Shown: positions 1-9,991, counted from the first letter of the stretch. The stretch: DNA of 63,269 nt from Xenococcus sp. MO_188.B8 (GCA_030065615.1 JASJDR010000009.1:1-63269); one strand, 5' to 3'. Notes: a model not told the origin generated them from the letters alone. A program made the numbers and translations.

Positions 1-663
1 TGAATATTTGCCAACTACCAGTGAAACTATGATTTATATCGTCATGATAAATCTTATGTTAAGACGTTTAACTTACAGTTCTCCAACCCCAGTGTCTACC
101 TAGTTATCAATTATCAAACACGCTCTCTAAAGAGTGATTGATGAATTCGTATCGAGATCGCAAAGCTAAACAGTTTTTATTGTACCAAAAATCGCGATCG
201 CTGTATCTCATTAGCGATCGCTAGTTCGAAAAATTGTAGAGCAGCATTGGGATAAATTTAACTGGGAAAGCGATCGCGAAAAATTAGCTACAATAAGCTT
301 AAAGCAGTTAAATATAAGATATTTAATACCTATGTAAGCTGTTAGTGGATTCGTTTCTCGACCAGCATCTAATAATAGTCCTCCCACACTCAAAAGTCCC
401 AATGATGGTATAGCGTTTCTCAGATTAATGAGATACACTTCACTGTTCCCTGTTCCCTGTTCCCTGTTCCCTATTCCCCGTTCCCCAAAGTAGAGCTTTA
501 TGTATCTCACTAATTCAAGAATGGCTATAGTTGCTCTCGGGTAATGCGACTGCCGATTGCTGGGTGTGGCGGGTCTAAAATTAGGATGCACATAATGATA
601 ATATTCCTTAAATGCTTATTCTTTATTTTTTCCCATAGCAGTACTGATTTATTCTTAAACTTT
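1..663. other. Non-coding leader region before nth
   Basis: No convincing gene. It holds several HIP1 palindromes (GCGATCGC, for example near 217-233 and 270-278) and a heptamer tandem repeat at 444-486. Open frames on both strands here are low-complexity and have no recognisable domain. Confidence 0.55.
444..486. repeat. Heptamer short tandem repeat (TGTTCCC)n
   Basis: Four exact TGTTCCC units (444-471) are followed by two variants (TATTCCC and CGTTCCC). Heptameric tandem repeats of this kind are common in cyanobacterial intergenic DNA and vary in copy number between strains. No function is evident. Confidence 0.85.
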
Positions 664-1332
664 GTGACTACAAAATCCAAATCTAAATCTAGACCCTCAA
701 AAAAACAACGAGCCTTAGAAATATTATCGATTCTCAAAAGACTCTATCCTGATGCTACTTGTAGTCTGGACTATGTAACTACAGTACAACTATTAGTCGC
801 CACAATTCTCTCTGCTCAATGTACTGATGAAAGAGTCAATAAAGTTACTCCTGCTCTTTTTGCTAAATTTCCTGATGCGCCTTCCTTAGCAGGTGCAGAT
901 CGCGAAGAATTAGAAAACTTGATTCGCTCTACTGGTTTTTATCGTAATAAAGCCAAAAATATTCAGGGTGCTTGCCACAAAATTGTCACTGAATTCGATA
1001 ACAAAGTACCACAAACAATGTCAGAATTGTTGCAATTACCAGGAGTTGCTCGTAAGACTGCTAATGTAGTTCTCGCTCATGGTTATGGCATCCTTGAAGG
1101 TGTAACAGTCGATACTCATGTCAAACGGATCAGCAAGAGATTGGGACTAACTAAAAATGATAATCCTCTAAAAATAGAACGGGATTTAATGCGAGTTTTA
1201 CCACAACCTGATTGGGAAAATTATTCAATTCGGATTATTTATCATGGTCGAGCAGTGTGTAAAGCTCGCAAACCTAATTGTGATAAATGTCAGTTAGCTC
1301 TTCTTTGTCCTTCTGTGAAAGCTGAGGGCTGA
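664..1332 (+). CDS. nth: Endonuclease III (DNA glycosylase/AP lyase)
   Basis: Base-excision-repair enzyme that removes oxidised pyrimidines and cleaves at abasic sites. The helix-hairpin-helix motif LPGVARKTANVVL contains the catalytic Lys (K131), and VDTHV contains the catalytic Asp (D150). The C-terminus carries the [4Fe-4S] pattern C-x6-C-x2-C-x5-C. The frame is open from 544, but its first 40 residues look like an unrelated hydrophobic stretch. The GTG at 664 gives 222 aa, close to the usual family length of about 211-225, so I chose it. No clear Shine-Dalgarno is present. The gene stands alone. Confidence 0.93.
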   Translation: MTTKSKSKSRPSKKQRALEILSILKRLYPDATCSLDYVTTVQLLVATILSAQCTDERVNKVTPALFAKFPDAPSLAGADREELENLIRSTGFYRNKAKNIQGACHKIVTEFDNKVPQTMSELLQLPGVARKTANVVLAHGYGILEGVTVDTHVKRISKRLGLTKNDNPLKIERDLMRVLPQPDWENYSIRIIYHGRAVCKARKPNCDKCQLALLCPSVKAEG

Positions 1333-1966
1333 AGGAAAATCCTGAGGACTTCAATCTGTAGGCTGTGTAGAGGTATAAAACCCAACACAATACAAAAACT
1401 ACATAAGGCTTGCTGAAAAATTATCAGCCTATTTTAATAGTAATTTAAATTAACAGTAATTTTAAGAAGAAACTCCAGAACTAAGGAATGAGAATTAAAT
1501 AAAGTGTCAAACTTTTTTTTGATAATTCACATTATAGAGAGCTTAGGCAATGTAACTTTTGTAGATAGATAATAAAATCCTCATTCCTAAAGCAACTGTT
1601 AGCCAAATCTCCTTGTTTAAGTATTGCTTATGAACTAAAAAAAAATTAAGAGCTATCTATAAAACAAGTACCACCATAAAAATTGCCTAATTTTCTCTTG
1701 CAAAGTCAACACTTCACCATGATCCTGATTGACTTTCAATAACTGAAAATTGGTGAAAAATCAAAATTCAAGACTGAGGAATTTCGATTGAGATTAGATT
1801 AAGACTGTAACTATCAAATTACCGATAGTATTTAAGATTAAGAAAAATTAAATTCAAGCTCCATAGACAAACTAATTTTTCATAATAATGATCAGAGATA
1901 TGAATTGAGGAGTGATTTTGATGTCATCATCATAAATTGTTTAATAAAAATTGGTTGGTGATTAAA
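1333..1966. other. Intergenic region, nothing recognised
   Basis: About 630 AT-rich bases between nth and the M48 protease gene. I see no open frame with a recognisable product, no RNA gene and no strong hairpin. It probably contains the promoter of the downstream protease gene, but no convincing boxes stand out. Confidence 0.4.
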
Positions 1967-2962
1967 ATGTTAAAAGCAGCTAAACTGACGATTCTTTTTT
2001 CCTTAGGAAGTTGGCTCTTTTCTTCCCAAGTAGCAGTACTTGCTAATACTGCCTCCAAATCACCAGAGATTTACCAAAAAGCTAGAGAAGAACTACCAGA
2101 AGACGTTTATTCTACTTATCGCATTGTAGAACGCATTGCCAGAGCTAACAGAATAGATAATGCTCCTTGGAGAGTTGTAACTGTTCCGGAATATCAGATC
2201 AATGCTTTTGCTACAGAGGCTAATCTTATTGCTTTATATAATGGTATTCTCGATCAGCTAGCCGGTGATGCCTCTGCTCTTGCTTGTGTCATCGGACATG
2301 AAATGGCTCATCATACTGAGCGTCACATTGCTTTAAGTCCAGCAAAAGAAGCAGAAATCAGAGCCCAAATTGCTGAAGAAGCTGAAGCTGAAGTAACAGC
2401 AGAAGCGGAAGATGCTCAAGCAGACGCTACGGGAGCTGCTGTAGGAAGTGCCGTCATTCGCAGTGGAGGAGGTTTTCTCGGCGGTATTGGTGGTCTAGTT
2501 GGTAATACTGGCGGAGCTGTTTTAGAAAATGAAAGTCGTCAACGTATAAGTCGAGCGCAAGAACGCATAGCGGAAATTATTGCCCTCAAAGAACAAGAAC
2601 TAAATGAAAGTCTTGCTGACAATAGCCGTAAATATGAATTTGAAGCTGATCAACTTGGTTATCAATATATGGCTAGAGCTGGTTTTGAAGCAGAAGGTTG
2701 CTTGAGAATGCTGGGTGTTTTAGGGCGAACCCCAGGAGCTGAGTTTGATACTACACATCCTGCCATACCTAAGCGAATTGAAACACTTAAAGACTTAATG
2801 AAAGACTATCCTGCTGAAAATTTAGCTCAAGAGGGAGAGGCGCAATTAGCAATTAGTCAACCGCTCACTTACGATTTATCAAAAGATGGTGAGTCTTTAA
2901 GGATCAATTCTCACCGTGGTGGTTCCAGCGCAGATGATCTTGAACAGATGTTTGATCGGTAA
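1967..2962 (+). CDS. Secreted/periplasmic M48-family zinc metalloprotease
   Basis: Peptidase M48 family (HtpX/Oma1/BepA-like), probably in periplasmic protein quality control. With the ATG at 1967 the protein begins with an N-terminal signal peptide of about 26 residues. The zinc motif HEMAHH is at residues 111-116 and the third ligand is likely the Glu of the later EFEADQLG motif (ExxxD). Between them lies an Ala/Glu-rich charged segment and a Gly-rich hydrophobic stretch. A TTG 30 bases upstream is in frame but would place charged residues before the signal peptide. Monocistronic, with a candidate terminator downstream. The exact substrate cannot be read from the sequence. Confidence 0.85.
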   Translation: MLKAAKLTILFSLGSWLFSSQVAVLANTASKSPEIYQKAREELPEDVYSTYRIVERIARANRIDNAPWRVVTVPEYQINAFATEANLIALYNGILDQLAGDASALACVIGHEMAHHTERHIALSPAKEAEIRAQIAEEAEAEVTAEAEDAQADATGAAVGSAVIRSGGGFLGGIGGLVGNTGGAVLENESRQRISRAQERIAEIIALKEQELNESLADNSRKYEFEADQLGYQYMARAGFEAEGCLRMLGVLGRTPGAEFDTTHPAIPKRIETLKDLMKDYPAENLAQEGEAQLAISQPLTYDLSKDGESLRINSHRGGSSADDLEQMFDR

Positions 2963-2998
2963 ATAGGTCTTGATAATTATCGTAAATTGTTGTGATTT

Positions 2999-3035
2999 AG
3001 CGATCGCCCAGGGGAACTAGGGAGATCGCTTTATT
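2999..3035 (+). terminator. Candidate terminator after the M48 gene
   Basis: An 11-bp stem with one mismatch (AGCGATCGCCC at 2999-3009 pairs with GGGAGATCGCT at 3020-3030), a 10-base loop, then TTATT. The left arm contains a HIP1 octamer, so the palindrome may partly reflect that repeat. The T-tract is short. Confidence 0.4.
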
Positions 3036-3217
3036 GAATCTTCGTAAATGTAGAAAAGTTAATTGGTCACAACTCATGGAGATAAGATCGCTATCATGTC
3101 TGTAGGCGATCGCTTTCTAGTAATAAGCAGCAGACAGCTACAAATAGACATTATCAAATAAAAGAATCATATACTTGGTAAAATCTAGCACAGGTATGTT
3201 TGTCTTCCCCTAAAATA

Positions 3218-3520
3218 CTAAACTAAACCTACAATAGGGAACCATGCACGATAAGGAACTTTAGGAGACCCCAAGTTACCCCATACTACGGTATTCCTTC
3301 TATATTTTTGGTAGTTTTTTACTGGTGAAGAAAAGCGAAAAGTGCGTCTTCGAAGGGGGTTGATCTCGAGATCATCTAAGCTCCCAACAAAAGAGGTTGA
3401 ATTACCGCTGCTAATCCTCTGAGCGCCTAGAGCGCCACCTACTAATTTCTCTGAATCATTAAATGAGATTTCTTCGAATATATCGAGATTTTTTATTTCT
3501 AACGCAGATTTAGTATCCAT
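3218..3520 (-). CDS. Small protein with double-glycine-type leader (candidate secreted peptide precursor)
   Basis: The 100-aa product starts at the ATG at 3520; the frame extends upstream but that part is Cys-rich and unlike a leader. Residues 7-29 (IKNLDIFEEIS...SEKLVGG) match the pattern of cyanobacterial double-glycine leaders: acidic, amphipathic, ending in a GG cleavage site before ALGAQR. The remaining ~70 residues are basic and rich in Arg, Pro and Ser, with no Cys and hence no lanthionine potential. No transporter or maturation enzyme is adjacent. The leader assignment is by pattern only; the product could also be an ordinary hypothetical protein. Confidence 0.5.
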   Translation of the reverse strand: MDTKSALEIKNLDIFEEISFNDSEKLVGGALGAQRISSGNSTSFVGSLDDLEINPLRRRTFRFSSPVKNYQKYRRNTVVWGNLGSPKVPYRAWFPIVGLV

Positions 3521-3575
3521 GTAATAATCTGATTGATTACAACGACAACACTTAGATTCTAGAATCAGAGAAGCT

Positions 3576-3633
3576 ACAAAGAGGCAACATCGATAAAGAT
3601 TGTTACAAAGAGACAACATCTGTAAATATTGTT
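3576..3633. repeat. Two tandem copies of a 29-bp unit upstream of the peptide gene
   Basis: Unit 1 (3576-3604) and unit 2 (3605-3633) both begin ACAAAGAG and end in ATTGTT, differing at a few positions. They lie 56-113 bases upstream of the start codon of the small peptide gene, on the side from which it is transcribed. They could be a duplicated regulatory site or a simple slippage duplication. Confidence 0.75.
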
Positions 3634-3930
3634 ACACATTCCGAAATGATCATATTTCCAGATAAAATACCTGAAAGCTGCATAAATTAATGGTTTTCAG
3701 TCCTAAGTATTGTACCAATTAACCCTTCTGAGAATTAGACCTCTCAAGCCATCAAAAATTCTCAGGTAATAACTAATGAATGGGACACACTGTTAACTAA
3801 TTACGACACATTAGAATCGCGATCGCTTTTTTGATTCGCGATCACCAGAAAAGAACTTAGATTGTCAATCAGGTTCGGGGATTTGCGCTTGGGTAGTCCC
3901 TGCAACATTCCCCACACTTCCCTCTCCTTC

Positions 3931-4020
3931 TCAATCTTCGACATAGGATTGATAATTGCCAGAGCTAATATCGACAAAAGTTGTATCTCTGATTCCGCAG
4001 AAAAAAAATAGAGACTCAAT
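3931..4020 (-). pseudogene. Fragment of a CPXCG cysteine-rich protein gene
   Basis: On the minus strand the frame ending at the TGA at 3931-3933 encodes FFCG..., then [17 protein letters not shown]. The latter string is identical to the middle of the intact CPXCG gene at 7542-7736. The second zinc knuckle is missing (stop instead of CQICC) and the N-terminus has diverged. A longer open frame (3801-4019) runs through the same DNA in another phase and is a shadow. This is a decayed partial duplicate. Confidence 0.8.
3935..3986. repeat. 52-bp perfect direct repeat, copy 1 (copy 2 at 7633-7684)
   Basis: Bases 3935-3986 are identical to 7633-7684 and in the same orientation. Copy 2 lies inside the intact CPXCG gene; copy 1 lies in the CPXCG fragment. 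The pair encloses the GH31 glucosidase gene, so the glucosidase sits between a gene and a partial duplicate of that gene. Confidence 0.9.
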
Positions 4021-4206
4021 GAATTAATTTAAAAGCTGAAAATACAGTTTCGGATCTCCTATATTGAACTAATTTAAAAGATTTTAGCTGATATACCGCG
4101 ATCGCCAATGTAAATCACAACAGTCGAGTTCTATCTTTATCAACTTTTTGCGACAGAATCTAAAGAGTTAAAGCCTGTCCAACAACAAGTTAAACGATCA
4201 GTTCCC

Positions 4207-7200
4207 TCAGAATGAGCCATAGCTCTGCCCTGCATAGCCAGAAGATGTCGTCGTCTGGGTTGTATTCTCTCCAGGTTGCCACTCTACAGGTTCAGACGCG
4301 TTTTCAGGACGTCGAATACATTTCCATTCAAAGGTCGTGTCAGGTGGTAAATTATCGATCACACCTGTCCATACTGGAGCTGAGGGGCCTGGACCGCTGT
4401 GTCCTGCAGGTGGATTCGAGATGTATTCGTAATAAATACTGGGATCGAGACGTATTGCCTGCGCCGGGTCCCAGTTGCCGAGAGCTGGGATGCTGCCGAC
4501 CGCATAGATACTTTGGCCTGACTCGGTAAAACCGCGATCGCAAACAAAGTTTACTGAAGTTGTCGGAGCAACGGATTCTAGCTCGAAGGAAAATACTTTT
4601 TGGGGACCATACACATCCATCTCATCTGACTTCGCGATTATGCGACCGTTGCCAGCGTTATACCAACCGCTGCTAGCTGATTCAAAAGCTGCTTCAGAGG
4701 AAAGTTCTGGAATCAGACTGCCATTAAACTGCACCTCCGTTGCCACCTTACTATCGGCAATTAGTTCGACCATAATTGATCGATTGTTGACTGCACCAGA
4801 GAAAGGACCCTCGCCATTAACATCCACGGCAGGAGCAATAGTTACACTAGCGGCATTTCCCTCCTGCTGCTGTTGAATCTCTGTTGTTCGGTGATGGTAC
4901 TCGGGTCGGCCGTCTTCAGTGTAGTTGAGCGTCAAACCATCATCTTCGTAGAGTGTAAAACTAGAGGATGTTGGATCTGCGTAAACACGCAGCACCAATT
5001 CATTAGGAGGTGCAGCACCATCGATGCGATGGCCAAAGGCATCTTTTGTCTGGTCATCCACAGGCATTAAGGGCAAAATTGCTCCTGCTCGGACAAAGGC
5101 AGGTAGTCGAAGAATCCTATCCCGATAAACAGGAATATTTTCTATCGTTTCTCCAGTGCTAGTTATCCATTCATTAGTGTAATAATCAATCCAGGTGCCT
5201 TCTGGTAAGTAGATATCCCGTTCGTATTCTCCGTGGCGGGCAACTACCCCAACCAAAATATCTCGACCAATCATCTTCTGATGCCCCATTTCCCGTAAGT
5301 TGGAATCATTTTGAAAATAGAAGACTGGTGGCGGGATAACCGGTTCACCTTGCAGATGCGCTCGGTAGGCCAATGAATAGTAGTATGGCATCAGTTCATA
5401 GCGCTGTCGGGTATTCGCCAAATTGCTCTCAATTTCACCTACTAAATGAGGAGAAGTATCATAGGGGGGATTGACTATAACAAATTCATTATCAGTGTGA
5501 GGTCGAACGGGTACATCCAACCAAGCACCATTGGCAAACCACTGAGTGTACATCTCTTTTTCATAGCCGCGATAAGACCCCTGCTTATCGTTATAGGGCA
5601 ACACCTCACGCCGAAAACCACCAATGTCAGAACCATAAAAATCAATACCGGAAAAAGACATATGCATTTGGGCATTGAAGTGAGTAGCCAGTGAATCTAG
5701 ATTAGAGGCAATATCACCAGACCACATAGCAGTTCCGTAGCGTTGTGTTCCTGCTGCTCCTGAGCGAGTCACGATAAAGGGACGGGGGTTGGTTATGCCC
5801 AGGTCGTCAGTTTGACCTTGATTTGCCACATATCCTTCCCAAATAGAGCGATTCCAAAGTAAATTATAGAGATTGTGGACATCTGAATGTTCATTTTTTA
5901 GCCCAACAACAGTATTTTCAACTCCTTCGTAGCAAGCGCTTTCATCAAGGGTTTCAGGCTCTCCCAAATCGGTCCAATGACTGTTAATCCCGAGTTTTAC
6001 TAAGTTGGGGAAACGGCGGTTGTCATGAATCCATTGTCCTGCTTTTGGGTCAGACCAGTCGATCATACGACCAACACCCCAGAAGGCAGTCTTGCCATCT
6101 TCAAAAAGTCCAATGTCTGTGACAGAATTAGTTTGATTGTTGGCATTACAGATACCATTGGTGCGTTCGTAAACTGAAAGTTCATCAGGCATTTCTTCAA
6201 AAGTAAAAATGGTATTTGCCAGGTAAGATTCTTCAATTGCAGTTAACCTGATATGGTCATTGGCATAATCTTGTATTCTGCTTTCTGGGTTTGGAAATAA
6301 ATAACCATTATTTTCTACCTGGGCGTCCTGATCTTCATCCCAATTTAAGCGACCCATATTGCTTTCTTTAGGATCATCTGGATCAACTCCTCCAAACCAA
6401 TTCAGATCGAGTACGAACCCATCTACTGGAAATGGAAATCGCTTGCTGCGCAAACCGTTCAGAAGATCATCAATTTGATCCCAGTTGTCGTAGCCAAATT
6501 CTGAAACCCAAAGCCCCAGAGATTTACGGGGCGGAACTGGAGGGCGACCCGTGAGTTCTAGGTAGTCGGCTCTCAAGTCAGGGAGATCTGGCCCACTCAT
6601 AATGTAAAAGCGCAGCTGGTCACCAAACATCTGCGCTGTCCAAGACGTACCTGTAAAATCCCAGTTTTGCCTATAGACATTGTCTAGAAATAATGCATAG
6701 TTAAGATTGTCGGGACCAACGGCATAGTAAACGGGGATTTGTACGTTACCTACTGCCGCATTTTGAAAGCCCTGGAAGCCGTTACCGAATTGTAATCCCT
6801 CCCTAGAGCCGAGAGCAGTCCAGTCGCCATCAGCCGATCCGAGATTTTTGAAAGCCTGTCCCAGTCCATAAACATGCTCCATTGAATTAGGTGCAATCTC
6901 TAATTTTTTGAGTGGTTGCTCTAGATCAACTGGGCAGATGCTTGTCAGAGTCGCGTTTTGTCTTGTCTTGTCGTTAACTGTTAGGCATAGTGTCTCTGGA
7001 TTTACCTCTAAGCGAAGATCTGTGGTTTCTAGTGTATTGCCATTCTGATTCACTGAAGATGGCCCAGGATAATTTTGCTTGAAAACCATCGGTGAACTGT
7101 AGAGTGGCTGACTTGTAGAGGGTCCTTCACCAATCGCCGAGGTTTCTACATGCACCAGATCGTCATCTAGTATCTCGATTACAAGATAAGCTGCATCAGT

Positions 7201-7314
7201 TTGGAATTTGGTGCGAAAAACCTCAGAGCGGGCAGCAGACGAGACAGCTAGTAGCATAGATATCGAGATCGCGGAGCGAGACAGGTAACTCATCATGGTT
7301 AATGTTCTAGACAT
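4207..7314 (-). CDS. Secreted GH31 alpha-glucosidase-family hydrolase with C-terminal CBM20
   Basis: A 1035-aa glycoside hydrolase family 31 enzyme, probably releasing glucose from alpha-glucans outside the cytoplasm. A signal peptide (residues ~1-30) precedes the GH31 N-terminal beta-sandwich (VYGLGQAF near 148). The catalytic barrel has the nucleophile Asp449 in SHWTDLGEPE and the acid/base Asp534 in MWSGD. The last ~115 residues form a CBM20 starch-binding domain (AVGSIPALGNWDP near 965, then EWKCIRR and WQPGENT). The minus-strand start at 7314 is followed by a second ATG that would also keep the signal peptide. The gene lies between two copies of a 52-bp direct repeat, which suggests insertion or duplication. 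Exact substrate specificity is not readable. Confidence 0.9.
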   Translation of the reverse strand: MSRTLTMMSYLSRSAISISMLLAVSSAARSEVFRTKFQTDAAYLVIEILDDDLVHVETSAIGEGPSTSQPLYSSPMVFKQNYPGPSSVNQNGNTLETTDLRLEVNPETLCLTVNDKTRQNATLTSICPVDLEQPLKKLEIAPNSMEHVYGLGQAFKNLGSADGDWTALGSREGLQFGNGFQGFQNAAVGNVQIPVYYAVGPDNLNYALFLDNVYRQNWDFTGTSWTAQMFGDQLRFYIMSGPDLPDLRADYLELTGRPPVPPRKSLGLWVSEFGYDNWDQIDDLLNGLRSKRFPFPVDGFVLDLNWFGGVDPDDPKESNMGRLNWDEDQDAQVENNGYLFPNPESRIQDYANDHIRLTAIEESYLANTIFTFEEMPDELSVYERTNGICNANNQTNSVTDIGLFEDGKTAFWGVGRMIDWSDPKAGQWIHDNRRFPNLVKLGINSHWTDLGEPETLDESACYEGVENTVVGLKNEHSDVHNLYNLLWNRSIWEGYVANQGQTDDLGITNPRPFIVTRSGAAGTQRYGTAMWSGDIASNLDSLATHFNAQMHMSFSGIDFYGSDIGGFRREVLPYNDKQGSYRGYEKEMYTQWFANGAWLDVPVRPHTDNEFVIVNPPYDTSPHLVGEIESNLANTRQRYELMPYYYSLAYRAHLQGEPVIPPPVFYFQNDSNLREMGHQKMIGRDILVGVVARHGEYERDIYLPEGTWIDYYTNEWITSTGETIENIPVYRDRILRLPAFVRAGAILPLMPVDDQTKDAFGHRIDGAAPPNELVLRVYADPTSSSFTLYEDDGLTLNYTEDGRPEYHHRTTEIQQQQEGNAASVTIAPAVDVNGEGPFSGAVNNRSIMVELIADSKVATEVQFNGSLIPELSSEAAFESASSGWYNAGNGRIIAKSDEMDVYGPQKVFSFELESVAPTTSVNFVCDRGFTESGQSIYAVGSIPALGNWDPAQAIRLDPSIYYEYISNPPAGHSGPGPSAPVWTGVIDNLPPDTTFEWKCIRRPENASEPVEWQPGENTTQTTTSSGYAGQSYGSF

Positions 7315-7541
7315 TTTGTTTTACATCAAAAAAAATGCTGTTATGGGTGATTTATCTCTTGCAGAAACTAAGCCGTAATTTTAGAGTCAATTTGCTATCT
7401 TGATTGTAGTGAATTATACATGATTTCGCGAAAACCTCTTTTCCGTTACCATTCGCGAATTATCTGATGAAGAAGCATTCTAACTTGTATGTATCTACGA
7501 AAAATAACTAGCAAACTTGATGTTCACTAGCTTATCACTTT

Positions 7542-7736
7542 CTATTCTTCATAATCGCTAGTAATATCAACTTCCAGAGTATCTTCATCTACTCGAATGT
7601 ACAGAATATTAGGGCGACAACATATTTGACAGTCTTCGACATAGGATTGATAATTGCCAGAGCTAATATCGACAAAAGTTGTATTCACTTCTCCACAAAA
7701 AGCACAATAATACTCTGAAGTTGTCAGCATATACAA
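7542..7736 (-). CDS. CPXCG motif-containing cysteine-rich protein
   Basis: A 64-aa protein with two zinc-knuckle-like pairs: CAFCG near residue 11 and CQICC near 36, separated by [17 protein letters not shown]. The C-terminus is acidic ([17 protein letters not shown]). This matches the Cys-rich CPXCG family in full length and order. Function is unknown; the paired cysteines suggest a metal-binding fold. A broken partial copy lies at 3931-4020, on the far side of the GH31 gene. Confidence 0.85.
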   Translation of the reverse strand: MYMLTTSEYYCAFCGEVNTTFVDISSGNYQSYVEDCQICCRPNILYIRVDEDTLEVDITSDYEE

Positions 7737-7782
7737 TTGGTTACGGTTAATAGTTACTAATCAATTAATAACTGTTTACTTT

Positions 7783-7881
7783 CTTGGTGCGCGACGCGAA
7801 GCTAGTCCTTTAGGGCGTCTCTTGGTGGGCAAGCGCCTTTCGGCGGCGCAAGGGAATGCTGACCGCAGGGTCGCACCACAT
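7783..7881. repeat. GC-rich interspersed palindromic repeat
   Basis: A stretch clearly richer in GC than its surroundings, with nested inverted repeats such as GCGCCTTTCGGCGGCGC (7830-7846). It shares the string GCGTCTCTTGG with the GC-rich insert at 34889-34970. It lies just upstream of lysC, and an open frame runs through it into lysC, which can mislead start prediction. Confidence 0.65.
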
Positions 7882-7905
7882 AACAAATCAAGCGGGTGTA
7901 AAGAT

Positions 7906-9696
7906 ATGGCATTAGTAGTTCAAAAATATGGTGGAACTTCTGTTGGCTCTGTAGAACGTATTCAAGCAGTTGCCCAACGAATTAAAACAAATGTCCAGCA
8001 GGGTAATAGTCTGGTGGTTGTCGTCTCAGCAATGGGAAAAAGTACTGACACCCTAGTTAACTTAGCACAGCAAATTTCCTCTAATCCTTCCCGTCGTGAA
8101 ATGGATATGCTGCTCTCGACAGGAGAACAAGTCTCGATCGCGCTGTTAAGTATGGCATTGCACGAATTGGGACAACCTGCCATTTCTTTGACAGGGGCTC
8201 AGGTGGGGATTGTTACCGAAGCAGCCCATTCTCGGGCCAGGATTTTAGAAATTGATACCAAACGTTTATCAAGACATCTTAATCAAGGAGAAGTGGTAGT
8301 AGTTGCTGGTTTCCAAGGTGTTACTTGTCGTCAAGATCTTGAAATTACTACTTTAGGTAGAGGAGGCTCGGATACGTCTGCTGTAGCTTTAGCTGTTTCG
8401 TTAAAGGCTAACCGTTGCGAAATATATACCGATGTGCCAGGAATTCTCACCACCGATCCTCGCTTAGTCCCCGAAGCTCAATTAATGGCAGAAATTACCG
8501 CCGATGAGATGTTGGAGTTAGCAAGTTTAGGCGCTAAAGTTTTACATCCACGCGCTGTGGAAATCGCCCGTAACTTTGGCATGCCTTTAGTGGTGTTATC
8601 GAGTTGGAGTGATGACCCAGGTACTAAAGTAACTAGTCCTCTTCCTAAGCCGCGATCACTAGACGGCTTGGAAATTACTAAAGCCGTAGATGGAGTGGAA
8701 ATCGATACCAATCAAGCAAAATTAGCTTTGTTAAGAATTCCCGATCGTCCAGGAGTAGCAGCTAATTTATTTAATGCCATTGCCGAACAACAGTTAGATG
8801 TGGATCTGATTATTCAATCGATTCATGAAGCCAACACCAATGATATCGCTTTTACTGTCGCTCAAGATGCTTTACAAAAAGCTGAAGCTGTAGCTCATGC
8901 GATCGCCCCTGCGTTGCGTCACAACCCCAAATCGACGGAAGAAGCAGAAGTCATGATCGATAACAAAATCGCTAAGATTGCCATTGCCGGTGCGGGCATG
9001 ATTGGGCGTCCTGGGATTGCAGCTCAAATGTTTAGAACTTTAGCGAGGGCAGGGGTTAATATTCAGATGATCTCTACTTCAGAGGTCAAGGTAAGCTGTG
9101 TTATCGACCAAGCTCAATGCGATCTTGCTTCCCACGCTCTCTGTAAAGCTTTTGAAATTGACAGTTCAACTCTGCCAATAACTACTTCTAGCAGCTCTTC
9201 TGAAGTTCCTGCCGTTAGAGGTGTGGCTCTAGATCGCGATCAAGCCTGTTTAGCAATTGTTCATGTCCCAGATCGTCCCGGAATAGCAGCTCAGATTTTT
9301 GGACTGCTTGCCGACAAAAATATTAGTGTCGATACGATTATTCAATCCCAACGCTCCCGTATTATTAACGAGCTTGCCACTCGCGATATTGCCTTTACTG
9401 TAGCCCAAGATGATGCTCAAATTGCTGCAGCAGCTCTTAATGAATTAGCCCCAGATATTGGTTGTGGAGAAATCACTGTTGATACCGCGATCGCGAAAGT
9501 GAGTATTGTGGGAGCTGGCATGGTGAGGAATCCAGGGGTTGCTGCCCAATTTTTCTCTGCTTTAGCCGCGGAAAACATTAATATTCAAATGATTACAACT
9601 TCGGAAATCAAAATTAGTTGTGTGGTCGCTGAAAATCAAGGAGTTAAAGCTTTACAAGTAGTCCATACTGCCTTTGGATTATCAAAAAAAGTATGA
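7906..9696 (+). CDS. lysC: Aspartate kinase, cyanobacterial four-ACT form
   Basis: Phosphorylates aspartate, the first step to lysine, threonine and methionine. The ATG at 7906 gives 596 aa starting [15 protein letters not shown], with the kinase nucleotide motif KYGGTS at residues 7-12. The frame upstream of it is translated repeat DNA, not protein. The kinase domain (to ~255) is followed by four ACT-type segments; the first pair ([13 protein letters not shown]..., [16 protein letters not shown]) is repeated as a second pair ([13 protein letters not shown]..., [16 protein letters not shown]). This duplicated allosteric region is characteristic of cyanobacterial enzymes and implies feedback control by lysine and/or threonine. 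Monocistronic. Confidence 0.95.
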   Translation: MALVVQKYGGTSVGSVERIQAVAQRIKTNVQQGNSLVVVVSAMGKSTDTLVNLAQQISSNPSRREMDMLLSTGEQVSIALLSMALHELGQPAISLTGAQVGIVTEAAHSRARILEIDTKRLSRHLNQGEVVVVAGFQGVTCRQDLEITTLGRGGSDTSAVALAVSLKANRCEIYTDVPGILTTDPRLVPEAQLMAEITADEMLELASLGAKVLHPRAVEIARNFGMPLVVLSSWSDDPGTKVTSPLPKPRSLDGLEITKAVDGVEIDTNQAKLALLRIPDRPGVAANLFNAIAEQQLDVDLIIQSIHEANTNDIAFTVAQDALQKAEAVAHAIAPALRHNPKSTEEAEVMIDNKIAKIAIAGAGMIGRPGIAAQMFRTLARAGVNIQMISTSEVKVSCVIDQAQCDLASHALCKAFEIDSSTLPITTSSSSSEVPAVRGVALDRDQACLAIVHVPDRPGIAAQIFGLLADKNISVDTIIQSQRSRIINELATRDIAFTVAQDDAQIAAAALNELAPDIGCGEITVDTAIAKVSIVGAGMVRNPGVAAQFFSALAAENINIQMITTSEIKISCVVAENQGVKALQVVHTAFGLSKKV

Positions 9697-9991
9697 ATGA
9701 TGAATTATCTAAGGATGAGGACAAGGATTAAAACAATTTGAAGAATATTGTTATCTGTGACATCTTGTAAAGCTAATCCTTTACATTTTCGCCACAAGAT
9801 TTCATCTATTTTTTATTAAGTTATCTGTGAAATCCCCTCATCTTATTAGTTAGGACAATAGGTATTTTACAGGTTGTACAAAACCAAAGACAGTCATATG
9901 ATTAAATACATATGAGCTTCGTTTAATTTATAGTGGCTCTGAAAAAAATATCTATTGCGTAACTCCTAGAAATAAATAAAATCTTTTAAAA

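Noticed and set aside
444-486. A CRISPR-like array from the TGTTCCC repeats
   Set aside because: Units are 7 bp with no spacers; this is a simple tandem repeat.
211-591. A 126-aa minus-strand frame
   Set aside because: It spans HIP1 sites and a heptamer repeat, has no domain, and its composition follows the repeat.
3801-4019. A 72-aa minus-strand frame
   Set aside because: It overlaps the CPXCG fragment in a different phase, and the fragment's own phase matches a real gene.
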